Notes: generated by a model from the sequence alone, not told the origin. A stretch of DNA of 6,288 bases from Anaerolineae bacterium (GCA_016928125.1 JAFGLK010000593.1:1-6288); one strand, 5' to 3'; counted from the stretch's first letter, positions 1 through 5,501 are shown. A program made the numbers and translations.

Positions 1-305
1 GCCTCCGCCGCGATCACCTCGCCCAGCAGCTCGGCATGGCCCCGGCTGATGGCCCGGGTCTGGTTCCCCAGACCGTACTTGTTCAGCTTGAGCGCATTCC
101 CGCCGATGGTGCTGGTCAGGTTCACGTCGGCGCCGGCGGCGATATAGGCCCGATGCACTTTGCGCAAGACCTCGTCGTGCGCCAGCGCCCAGGCCTCGGG
201 GCAGTCGCCTGGGCCGCAACCGCCGGCGTACAACATGGTGCCCGTGGCCCCGTCACAGACCAGGATCTCGCCGGTGGCCAGTCGGTCGAGTAGGTCGGAT
301 GGCAT
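1..305 (-). CDS. Homocysteine S-methyltransferase family protein, N-terminal part (runs off left edge)
   Basis: Only the first 101 codons are in the window. The protein begins MPSDLLDRLATGEILVCDGA and shows the family signatures in order: DGATGTML (residues 18-25), DCPEAW (34-39), the helix VHRAYIAAGAD (50-60), then GGN (68-70) and KLNKYGL (73-79). This is the start of the pfam02574 TIM barrel, which transfers a methyl group to homocysteine using zinc held by cysteines nearer the C-terminus, outside this window. The family includes the N-terminal module of MetH, betaine- or S-methylmethionine-dependent enzymes and stand-alone corrinoid-linked methyltransferases, so the methyl donor cannot be decided here. 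The ATG at 305-303 is chosen because GAGGTG lies about 8 nt upstream and the family N-terminus fits. That Shine-Dalgarno overlaps the stop of the preceding small gene (gap 2 nt), pointing to coupled translation. The strand-2 segment reads LTSTIGGN where the usual form is close to TNTFGGN, a mild deviation. Confidence 0.9.
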   Translation of the reverse strand, partial: MPSDLLDRLATGEILVCDGATGTMLYAGGCGPGDCPEAWALAHDEVLRKVHRAYIAAGADVNLTSTIGGNALKLNKYGLGNQTRAISRGHAELLGEVIAAE

Positions 306-307
306 GG

Positions 308-457
308 CTACACCTCGTGTCCCATCTGGGCAGCAGCCCGGCGCGCAGGTTGGCCAGCGTGCGCTCGCGCGACGAGGCTGGCCACGCAGGTGAGCTGCTT
401 GCGCGGGGCACTTTGCCAGATCCTGTGATCCAGCCGTTCCTCCGCTTTGCGGGCCAT
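308..457 (-). CDS. Small hypothetical protein (49 aa) between deacylase and methyltransferase
   Basis: The protein is not recognised. The open frame starts at ATG 457-455, preceded by GAAGG with 8 nt spacing, and ends TAG at 310-308, two bases before the methyltransferase start. The product begins MARKAEERLDHRIWQSAPRK and ends AQMGHEV. It is basic, rich in Ala and Arg, has one Cys (residue 24), no signal peptide and no membrane segment; it is probably mostly helical. The frame stays open upstream into the deacylase gene, as happens easily at this GC content, so openness alone is weak evidence. The support comes from the ribosome site, the snug fit between two genes on the same strand (25 nt after the deacylase stop, 2 nt before the next start) and ordinary-looking codons. 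It could instead be an untranslated spacer, or the remnant of the end of a longer gene. Confidence 0.5.
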   Translation of the reverse strand: MARKAEERLDHRIWQSAPRKQLTCVASLVARAHAGQPARRAAAQMGHEV

Positions 458-482
458 GGCCGCCACCTTCAGGGGATCCAGG

Positions 483-2081
483 CTACCCGCGCAACAGACT
501 GCGCCCGGGCCGCGCGCCGGTGTGTTCGCCCGCGTCCACCACCAGCTCACCCTTGACCAGCACATGCTCGACGCCGCGCGCGTACGCCACCGGCTCGGCC
601 ACGCTGGAGACGTCATCCAGAGCATCACAGTCGAACACCACCACATCCGCATAGTAGCCGGGGCTCAAGCGCCCATGCAGCCCCAAGCCAAAGTGGGTGG
701 CGGGCATGCTGGTCATCTTGCGGATGGCGTCCTCCAGGCGCAGCGTCCGCCGCTCGCGCACGTGGTACGTCAAGTAGTGGATCATGCCCGCAAAGTGGAT
801 CGGGTGCGGGCAGGCGATGGTGAAGGAGGGGTCGATGCTGCTGGTAAAGCCATCCACGGCCAGGTTGAAGAGCGGATGGCCCGTCATCTTGGCCAGCAGT
901 TCCTCCGTCTTGAGCAGGCCGACCACAAAGAGGCTGTCCATGCGCTCGCCATAGGCGGCCAGGATGTCAAAGCAGCAGTCCCACTCGTCCTTGCCCCAAA
1001 GCGCGGCGATCTCGGGGAAGCTCAGGCCAGAGAGCTCGGGGAAGAGATCGCTCTTGGCCATGCGCACACGATGCCATTCTCCACGATGGATAAAGCGCCA
1101 GTAGCGATCGCAATCGGTGCGCAGGCGCGCGCGCACCGCCGGATCGCGCATCCACTCGGCGGCGCGAGCCGGTCCGTCGGCCTTGATCCAGGGCGGCAGG
1201 ATGGCCGCGAGCTGGCCGATGCCATCGGGGAAGGGCGTGGTGTCGGCCATCACATCCAGCCCCTCGCGGCGGGCCTGGGCCATGGTGCCCACGGCGCGCT
1301 CCCAGGCGCCCTCCGGTGCGCCCGTGTTGTGGCGCACGTTCAGATGCGAGATCTCGCCCACCGTGCCGCTGCGCCGCACGATGTCGAGAAATTCGTCCAC
1401 CGAGGCCTGCAGGTGGGCGTCGCGGTTGCGGATGTGGCTGGCATACATCCCGCCATACTCGCCCGCGATCTGCGCCAGGCGCAGCACCTCCTCGGTGCTG
1501 GCCACGCGCCCGGGCTCGAACTCCAACCCCGTCGAGAGTCCCAGCGCGCCCGCCTCCAGCGCCTCGCGGGCCATGGCCTCCATGAAGATCAGCTGATCGG
1601 CGCTGACCCGTTCACCGCGCACGCCGGCCGCCTCCCGCAGCGTGTTGTGGCCCACCAGATAGGCCAGGTTGCAAGAGGTGCCCATCTCGCCCACCGCCTC
1701 CAGATACTCCCCGAACAAGCTCCACCCGATCGGCCCATCGTAGCCATAGTCGCGCACCTTGGCCTCGATGCCCGCCCGGCTCAGCGGGGTGAGGGGCGCA
1801 TTGCTATAGCCGCAGTTGCCCACCACCTCGGTGGTCACCCCTTGGCGGATGGTGCTCTGCGCCTCGGGGTTGGCGTGAATCGACCAGTCGGTGTGGCTGT
1901 GCACGTCGATGAACCCCGGGCAGACGATCTTGCCCGCGGCGTCAATGATCCGTTCCGCCGTGGCGCCCGGGAAAGGCCCGATGGCCACGATCCGGTCGCC
2001 CTCGATGGCTACGTCCGCCGGATAGGTCGGGTTGCCTGTGCCGTCGGCCAGCCAGCCGTTGCGAATCAAGATGTCCAGCAT
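483..2081 (-). CDS. N-acyl-D-amino-acid deacylase (D-aminoacylase), amidohydrolase superfamily
   Basis: A 532-residue cytoplasmic metal-dependent hydrolase of the D-aminoacylase/D-hydantoinase-like amidohydrolase group. It is predicted to remove the acyl group from N-acyl-D-amino acids, yielding a free D-amino acid and a carboxylate. An N-terminal beta-sandwich strand (MLDILIRNGWLADGTG) leads to GFIDVHSHTD, whose H61 and H63 are the HxH metal ligands. Then come the metal-bridging Cys in VGNCGY (C90), His in YASHIRNRD (H216), His in EISHLN (H246), and an Asp in the VDGFTSS segment (about D410) matching the family catalytic Asp. The C-terminal end has MTSMPATHFGL, GRLSPGYYADVVVFD and TGARPGR, all typical. 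Length fits the family (about 480-540). ATG at 2081 is preferred over the in-frame ATG at 2120 because AGGGGAGG lies 4 nt upstream and the family starts with this strand. Acyl and side-chain preference cannot be read from the sequence. Probably co-transcribed with the next two minus-strand genes. Confidence 0.93.
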   Translation of the reverse strand: MLDILIRNGWLADGTGNPTYPADVAIEGDRIVAIGPFPGATAERIIDAAGKIVCPGFIDVHSHTDWSIHANPEAQSTIRQGVTTEVVGNCGYSNAPLTPLSRAGIEAKVRDYGYDGPIGWSLFGEYLEAVGEMGTSCNLAYLVGHNTLREAAGVRGERVSADQLIFMEAMAREALEAGALGLSTGLEFEPGRVASTEEVLRLAQIAGEYGGMYASHIRNRDAHLQASVDEFLDIVRRSGTVGEISHLNVRHNTGAPEGAWERAVGTMAQARREGLDVMADTTPFPDGIGQLAAILPPWIKADGPARAAEWMRDPAVRARLRTDCDRYWRFIHRGEWHRVRMAKSDLFPELSGLSFPEIAALWGKDEWDCCFDILAAYGERMDSLFVVGLLKTEELLAKMTGHPLFNLAVDGFTSSIDPSFTIACPHPIHFAGMIHYLTYHVRERRTLRLEDAIRKMTSMPATHFGLGLHGRLSPGYYADVVVFDCDALDDVSSVAEPVAYARGVEHVLVKGELVVDAGEHTGARPGRSLLRG

Positions 2082-2192
2082 GTCGCCTCCCCTTTTCCAT
2101 GTGTCCGGGCCCAGGCCCACAGCGCCCTCGGCGGCTCAGGCCCAATCTGGCCGCTCGAGTTGCGCCCTGGGCGGCGGCGCTCTGCGATAGAG

Positions 2193-2221
2193 ATGCCAAG
2201 CTGGAGCTTGGCGCTCCATGG
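2193..2221 (+). repeat. Interspersed palindromic repeat, copy 1
   Basis: The core GCCAAGCTGGAGCTTGGC (2195-2212) is a perfect palindrome. It sits in a 29-nt unit that matches the reverse complement of 5440-5468 at 25 of 29 positions. Two of the four differences are paired in the stem (A:T here, G:C there). It lies 11 nt past the end of the ferritin-like gene and over 100 nt before the deacylase start. It could act as an RNA hairpin or weak terminator between these genes, but no good U-tract follows on the minus strand. Confidence 0.75.
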
Positions 2222-2232
2222 CAGCGATGGAC

Positions 2233-2727
2233 TCACTCCTCGGCAAGCAACTCCGAGAAGATGCGATGATGGCTCTCTTCCTCCGACAGGATGCGCTGGA
2301 ACAGCATCAGCGTGGTTTCATCCTGCTCCTCCTGCGCCACGCCGATGATCTGCCTGTAGAGCGCGATGGCCTCCTGCTCCTGCTCCCTGTCGTTCTGGAG
2401 CATCTCTTCCGCGGTCTCGCCGATGGTGATCGGGCCCGGTTGTGTGGTCGGTTCGCCACCCATATGCACGACCCGCTCCACAATCGCCTCGGCGTGCCGC
2501 ATTTCAGCGATGGCCACCTTGCGCAGCGTGGCGCCCGGCCAGAAGATCGGCGAATGGCTCGCGACGAACTTGGCTCGCCTGGCCGACGGCGTTCGGCCGG
2601 AGGCCGCCGCCGTCTGGCCCGATCCGATGGAATGTTGGAACATGTACTGTATGGAGACCTGCAATTCGCGCGCGATTGCCTGGTTCAGCAACCCCATCAG
2701 TCTGTGAGAACCCATCTCATGCGTCAT
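2233..2727 (-). CDS. Ferritin-like diiron protein (bacterioferritin-type)
   Basis: A 164-residue four-helix-bundle protein. Diiron-type residues are visible in order: E21 in IARELQVSIQYMFQH, the ExxH of AEMRHAEAI (E75, H78), a Glu near 117-119 in REQEQEAIALY, and a second ExxH in SEEESHH (E150, H153). This matches the pattern of bacterioferritin (two E-helix-ExxH halves). M76, within EMRH, lines up with the haem-ligating Met of E. coli Bfr (EMKH), although haem binding is not proven by that alone. Between helices A and B there is a stretch of roughly 30 extra residues (35-65), which I recall as normal for the archaeal/Chloroflexi ferritin-like subfamily. Likely roles are iron oxidation and storage or peroxide detoxification in the cytoplasm. 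ATG 2727 is chosen for the AGGGAGG site 6 nt upstream and the MTHEMGS N-terminus. A candidate promoter is at 2832-2859. It is transcribed divergently from the two-component genes. Confidence 0.88.
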   Translation of the reverse strand: MTHEMGSHRLMGLLNQAIARELQVSIQYMFQHSIGSGQTAAASGRTPSARRAKFVASHSPIFWPGATLRKVAIAEMRHAEAIVERVVHMGGEPTTQPGPITIGETAEEMLQNDREQEQEAIALYRQIIGVAQEEQDETTLMLFQRILSEEESHHRIFSELLAEE

Positions 2728-2831
2728 GGACGGCCTCCCTTGGCACTCTCAGCGACAACCGACTCTTGCATCTACCGGGCCGGCCTGCATCCGCGGCGGG
2801 GCATCGAGAACCGCCAGCCGGCACACTGGCC

Positions 2832-2859
2832 ATTCTACGCTCTTTTCAGGGCAAGACAA
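2832..2859 (-). promoter_or_regulatory. Candidate sigma70-type promoter of the ferritin-like gene
   Basis: On the minus strand, TTGTCT (2859-2854, 4 of 6 to consensus) is followed after 16 nt by TAGAAT (2837-2832, 5 of 6). The predicted transcript would start near 2825 and give a leader of roughly 98 nt before the ATG at 2727. This is a pattern match only, in an AT-richer patch of an otherwise GC-rich region. Confidence 0.4.
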
Positions 2860-2887
2860 GCAAGCGGTAGCTCTTGGTTGACTTGAG

Positions 2888-2896
2888 TGGTATGAT
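2888..2896 (+). promoter_or_regulatory. Candidate extended -10 promoter for the two-component genes
   Basis: TGGTATGAT fits the extended -10 form TGn-TATAAT with one mismatch in the hexamer. No good -35 lies 16-18 nt upstream; TTGACT at 2878-2883 is too close to serve. Transcription from here would leave a leader of about 225 nt before the regulator start, so a nearer undetected promoter is possible. Confidence 0.3.
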
Positions 2897-3127
2897 GTAG
2901 GTGCGATAGCCACGACCCAAGAAACTGTGCAACAGCGAGTTGTGGGCGCGCTCGCTGCCCACGATGCACTCTCCCAGAGCACAACAGGGGACACCTCCAG
3001 AGGGGCGCGTCCCATCGGATGACACGGGTTCGACGTGAGCCAAGGCGCCCCTGGCGCAGCATGCTTGGGACGTTGCTGCCCGCTTGCCTTGGGGGGGACA
3101 GTCCGCCGGGCATACGAAGGGAGGCCC

Positions 3128-3805
3128 ATGCCGCCCAAGATCCTCGTGGTGGACGACGAATACGCCGTGCGCGAGCTGGTGCGGGCCTACCTGGAGCGTG
3201 AAGGCTACCAGGTGGAGACCGCCGCCGACGGCCCGACGGGGCTGAGGGCCGCGCGCACCCTGCAGCCAGACGTGCTGGTGCTCGACATCATGCTGCCGGG
3301 GCTGGACGGCCTCGATCTGCTGGCCCAACTGCGCCGCGAATCGAACGCCTATGTGATCCTGCTCACGGCCCGCGCCGAGGAAACCGACGTGGTGGTGGGC
3401 CTCTCGCTGGGCGCCGACGATTATGTCACCAAACCTTTCAGCCCGCGCGAGCTGGTCGCCCGGGTCAAGGCCGCCCTGCGCCGCCTCAACGCCTCGGACG
3501 AGGTCGAGCCTGCCCTGACGTTCCAGGGGCTGCGCATCGATCGCGACGCGCGCCAGGTGTGGGTGGCGGACGCCCTGGTTGAGCTGACCCCCACCGAGTT
3601 CGATCTGTTGCTGGCCCTGGCCGAGAACGCTGGCCGGGTGCTCACCCGCGCCCAACTCATCCAGCGGGTGTGGGGCCACGATTTCTACGGCGAAGAGCGC
3701 GTGGTCGACGTGCATATCGGCAACCTGCGCCAGAAGCTGGCCCCCGCGCAGCCCATCGCCACGGTGCGCGGCGTGGGCTATCGCTTTGAGGGGGATGCAG
3801 CATGA
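3128..3805 (+). CDS. OmpR/PhoB-family response regulator
   Basis: A 225-residue DNA-binding response regulator. The receiver domain spans about 3-118: acidic pocket D9/D10 (ILVVDDE), phospho-acceptor D53 (VLDIMLPGLDG), switch T80 (LLTAR) and K102 (YVTKPFSPREL). The C-terminal winged helix (about 128-221) shows LTPTEFDLL, RVLTRAQLIQRVWG, the recognition helix RVVDVHIGNLRQKL and the wing TVRGVGYRF. ATG 3128 is chosen over the upstream in-frame ATG at 3035: MPPKILVVDD is the normal family start, AAGGGAGG (3117-3124) precedes it, and the extra 31 residues have no domain. The stop overlaps the kinase start as ATGA, so the two are coupled. Its probable target is the direct-repeat operator just past the kinase gene (4989-5032), whose 11-bp register suits tandem binding by this family. 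The cognate signal is not known. Confidence 0.96.
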   Translation: MPPKILVVDDEYAVRELVRAYLEREGYQVETAADGPTGLRAARTLQPDVLVLDIMLPGLDGLDLLAQLRRESNAYVILLTARAEETDVVVGLSLGADDYVTKPFSPRELVARVKAALRRLNASDEVEPALTFQGLRIDRDARQVWVADALVELTPTEFDLLLALAENAGRVLTRAQLIQRVWGHDFYGEERVVDVHIGNLRQKLAPAQPIATVRGVGYRFEGDAA

Positions 3806-4953
3806 GGCTTTGGCGCGCGGCGCGGCGCAGCCTGCGTTGGAAGCTCTTTTTCACCTACCTGCTCATCGTGGCCGTAGGCGCCGTGGTGCTCGCCACCGCG
3901 GCCGAGGCCTTTATGCCGCTGGCCTTTGAGCGCCATCTGCTGGCCATGATGGCCGAAATGGGCCAGGCCGAGGCGCTGGGGGCGGACCTGTACGCCAACT
4001 TTCGGCGCGCCCTGCTCGAATCGGGGCTGATCGCCGCGGCGCTGGCCAGCGTCACAGCCATCGGCCTGAGCCTCTACGTCAGCCGGCGCGTCGTCGCCCG
4101 CATCGAGGAGATGCGTGCCATCACCCGAGACATGGCGGCGGGCCACTACCGCCAGCGCATCGCCCTGGCCGATCCGGGCCGTCCGTTGGAGGAGCTGGAC
4201 CAGCTCGAGCGCCTGGCGGTGAGCTTTAACCGGCTGGCGGCGCTGCTCGATCAGACCGAGACGCGCCGCCGCGAGTTGATCGGCAACGTGGCCCACGAGC
4301 TGCGCACCCCCCTGACCGCCATCAAGGCCTACATGGAGGGCCTGCTGGATGGCGTGCTCCCCTCGGATGCCGGCACCTACAGCCGAGTCTATGACGAGGC
4401 CGACCGCCTGCAGCGCCTGGTGGACGACCTGCAGGAGCTGAGCCGCCTGGAGGAACACGCTGTCGTCCTCGATCTGCAGCCCTTGAACGTGGCGGAACTG
4501 GTCGCCGGGGTGGTCGAGCGATTGGCGCCCCAATTCGAGGCCAAGGGCTTGGCGCTGACGCGCGAGATCCCGCCCGATCTGCCCCGCGTGCTGGGCGACC
4601 GCGACCGCCTGACCCAGGTGCTGGTCAACCTGCTGGGCAATGCGCTGCAATACACGCCGCCCGGCGGCCACGTGCGCATCGTCGCCCGCCCGGAGGACGG
4701 CCTGGTGCAGATCGCCGTCCGCGACGACGGCATTGGCATCGCCCCCGAGCACCTGCCCCACCTGTTCGAGCGTTTCTACCGCGTCGACCGCTCGCGCGCG
4801 CGGGTGGGCGGCGGCTCGGGCATCGGCCTCACCATCGCCCAACACCTGGTGGAGGCCCACGGCGGCCAGATCAGCGCCGCCAGCGCCGGCCTTGGCCAGG
4901 GCAGCACCTTCCGCTTTACCGTGCCCATGGCCCGGCCGAGCGCCCCACGCTAG
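3802..4953 (+). CDS. Membrane sensor histidine kinase (HAMP-HisKA-HATPase)
   Basis: A 383-residue partner kinase of the preceding regulator (4-nt ATGA overlap). A basic N-terminus leads to membrane helix 1 (about 15-37), a short extracytoplasmic loop (about 38-72), helix 2 (about 73-94) and a HAMP linker (about 95-148). HisKA follows with phospho-acceptor H165 in NVAHELRTPLTAIKAY, then the ATPase domain: N box VNLLGNALQYTP (275-286), G1 box RDDGIGIAPEHL (307-318), F box LFERFYRVDRS (321-331) and G2 box GGGSGIGLTIAQHLV (336-350). All catalytic motifs are intact. The loop of about 35 residues is too small for a folded sensor domain; it carries M38, H45, M49, M50 and M53, which would suit a metal or membrane-stress signal. 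This is an inference. The architecture resembles BaeS/CusS-type kinases with a shrunken sensor. No terminator is seen directly after the stop. Confidence 0.95.
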   Translation: MRLWRAARRSLRWKLFFTYLLIVAVGAVVLATAAEAFMPLAFERHLLAMMAEMGQAEALGADLYANFRRALLESGLIAAALASVTAIGLSLYVSRRVVARIEEMRAITRDMAAGHYRQRIALADPGRPLEELDQLERLAVSFNRLAALLDQTETRRRELIGNVAHELRTPLTAIKAYMEGLLDGVLPSDAGTYSRVYDEADRLQRLVDDLQELSRLEEHAVVLDLQPLNVAELVAGVVERLAPQFEAKGLALTREIPPDLPRVLGDRDRLTQVLVNLLGNALQYTPPGGHVRIVARPEDGLVQIAVRDDGIGIAPEHLPHLFERFYRVDRSRARVGGGSGIGLTIAQHLVEAHGGQISAASAGLGQGSTFRFTVPMARPSAPR

Positions 4954-4988
4954 CGCTTCAGGCGCATCCCCAGCCATCTCACCCCAGG

Positions 4989-5043
4989 CTTGATCTGATC
5001 TTGAGCCAATCTTGATCGAATCTTGACCTGCCGATGCTATCAT
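4989..5043 (+). promoter_or_regulatory. Direct-repeat operator and promoter of the SHOCT/YHS operon
   Basis: ATCTTGA occurs three times exactly (4998-5004, 5009-5015, 5020-5026), each separated by 4 nt, giving an 11-bp period. A degenerate copy, GGCTTGA, sits one further period upstream (4987-4993). Written as 11-mers, CTTGA begins at 4989, 5000, 5011 and 5022. The -10 candidate TATCAT is at 5038-5043, 11 nt past the last heptamer, and there is no independent -35 at the right distance (5015-5020 reads ATCGAA). Heptamer-N4-heptamer repeats replacing the -35 are the classic layout of PhoB/OmpR-type activator sites. The adjacent response regulator is the obvious candidate binder. The repeats and spacing are seen; the binding protein is inferred. 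Confidence 0.75.
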
Positions 5044-5063
5044 AGGGCTGTAAGCATGAGGCG

Positions 5064-5104
5064 CACCCCCAGCGCCGGACGTGTGAGCTGACCCACTGGG
5101 GGTG
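5064..5104 (+). promoter_or_regulatory. Leader hairpin upstream of first SHOCT gene
   Basis: A perfect 9-bp inverted repeat, CACCCCCAG (5064-5072) with CTGGGGGTG (5096-5104), encloses a 23-nt loop. A flanking 6-bp pair, TAGGGC (5043-5048) with GCCCTA (5105-5110), abuts it on the 3' side, but its 5' arm overlaps the -10 box and would lie at or before the predicted transcript start near 5050. The hairpin ends 29 nt before the ATG, leaving the AGGAG site (5119-5123) free. It matches no riboswitch class I can recognise. It may stabilise the mRNA or be a regulatory element. Confidence 0.45.
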
Positions 5105-5133
5105 GCCCTACAAGCGATAGGAGATCGGTCAAG

Positions 5134-5433
5134 ATGATGCACGGTTTCAACGGATTCGGGATGATGGGCGGTTGGGGCCTGCTGGGCGGGCTCTTTGGGT
5201 TGTTTCTCTTCCTGCTGGTCGTCGCGGCGGTGATCGTGCTGGTGGTGTGGCTCGTGCGGCGCTCCGCGTCGGCAGGCAGCAGCACCGCCCACGGCCAGGC
5301 GCCAACGGCGCGCGATGTGGCGCCAACGGCGCGCGATGTGGCGCCAACGGCGCGCGAGATCCTGGCGCAACGCTACGCCCGCGGCGAGATCACCCGCGAA
5401 GAGTACCTGAGCATGCGCGCCGATCTGGACTGA
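5134..5433 (+). CDS. Single-pass membrane protein with Met-rich N-terminus and SHOCT tail
   Basis: A 99-residue protein in three parts. The N-terminus MMHGFNGFGMMGGWG is rich in Met, Gly and aromatics. A hydrophobic segment follows (about 17-41) and ends in VVWLVRRS, so by the positive-inside rule the tail faces the cytoplasm and the N-terminus faces out. A linker with the heptapeptide APTARDV twice (56-69) and APTAREI once (70-76) leads into a SHOCT motif, EILAQRYARGEITREEYLSM. SHOCT is a short C-terminal oligomerisation or tethering helix pair with no known enzymatic function. The start at 5134 is supported by AGGAG at 5119-5123; ATG 5137 is possible but further away. It is first in the operon under the direct-repeat promoter. 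A role in metal handling or envelope stress is inferred from the Met/His N-terminus and the YHS neighbour. Confidence 0.85.
   Translation: MMHGFNGFGMMGGWGLLGGLFGLFLFLLVVAAVIVLVVWLVRRSASAGSSTAHGQAPTARDVAPTARDVAPTAREILAQRYARGEITREEYLSMRADLD
5299..5357 (+). repeat. 21-bp tandem repeat inside first SHOCT gene, 2.8 copies
   Basis: Units 5299-5319 and 5320-5340 are identical (GCGCCAACGGCGCGCGATGTG lacking no base between them), and 5341-5357 repeats the first 17 bases. The unit is a multiple of three, so it encodes APTARDV repeated in the linker without breaking the frame. Exact identity at the DNA level points to recent replication slippage rather than selection on the peptide alone. Confidence 0.95.
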
Positions 5434-5439
5434 ACGCGC

Positions 5440-5468
5440 CCGTGGACCGCCGAGCTCCAGCTCGGCAT
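5440..5468 (-). repeat. Interspersed palindromic repeat, copy 2
   Basis: The core GCCGAGCTCCAGCTCGGC (5449-5466) is a perfect palindrome in the 68-nt gap between the two SHOCT genes. Read on the minus strand, the 29-nt unit matches 2193-2221 at 25 of 29 positions, with a paired G:C for A:T change in the stem. Inside this operon it would form a hairpin in the mRNA, which could lower or stabilise expression of the downstream genes relative to the first. Confidence 0.75.
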
Positions 5469-5501
5469 GGTCGCCGCCGATAGGCGTTGGAGCATGAGAC
5501 G

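Larger units (their letters stand above)
2728..3127. other. Divergent intergenic region, 400 nt
   Basis: This stretch separates the ferritin-like gene (minus) from the response regulator gene (plus). I see one plausible promoter in each direction (listed separately) and a modest hairpin, GTGGGC/GCCCAC (2942-2947 with 2957-2962, 9-nt loop), inside the probable plus-strand leader. Several open frames cross it on both strands, but none has a convincing ribosome site or recognisable product. No RNA gene was recognised. A tRNA-T-arm-like CACGGGTTCGACGTG near 3022-3036 has no accompanying arms. Confidence 0.6.

Noticed and set aside
29..40. AGCTCGGCATGG shared with the edge of the palindromic repeat
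   Set aside because: It lies inside the methyltransferase coding sequence (His-Ala-Glu-Leu), has no second arm, and a 12-base match is explained by chance at this composition.
447..2348. A 633-codon plus-strand open frame opposite the deacylase gene
   Set aside because: It is an antisense shadow. The minus strand encodes a full D-aminoacylase with all metal ligands, while the plus-strand product is a low-complexity His/Ala/Arg-rich string with no domain.
2873..2896. CTTGG and CTTGA near the regulator promoter as a second copy of the ATCTTGA operator
   Set aside because: The two elements are 9 bp apart, not 11. Neither is a full heptamer, and the distance to the -10 box differs from that at 5038.
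3019..3040. A GGTTCGA T-arm-like motif suggesting a tRNA
   Set aside because: Only a 4-bp stem surrounds it, and no acceptor, D or anticodon arm can be drawn around it.
3035..3127. An in-frame N-terminal extension of the response regulator from ATG 3035
   Set aside because: The extra 31 residues have no family match, and AAGGGAGG sits just before ATG 3128, which gives the normal receiver start.
2846..3715. A 289-codon minus-strand open frame opposite the response regulator
   Set aside because: It is the mirror of the regulator coding sequence and is biased to Gln, His and Val. It has no ribosome site or known motif.
4939..4957. AGCGC/GCGCT inverted repeat over the kinase stop as a terminator
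   Set aside because: The stem is only 5 bp with a 9-nt loop, and no T-run follows.
3778..5370. A 530-codon minus-strand open frame opposite the kinase and first SHOCT gene
   Set aside because: It is antisense to an intact histidine kinase and crosses the promoter region. It has no recognisable domain, and such frames are common at high GC.
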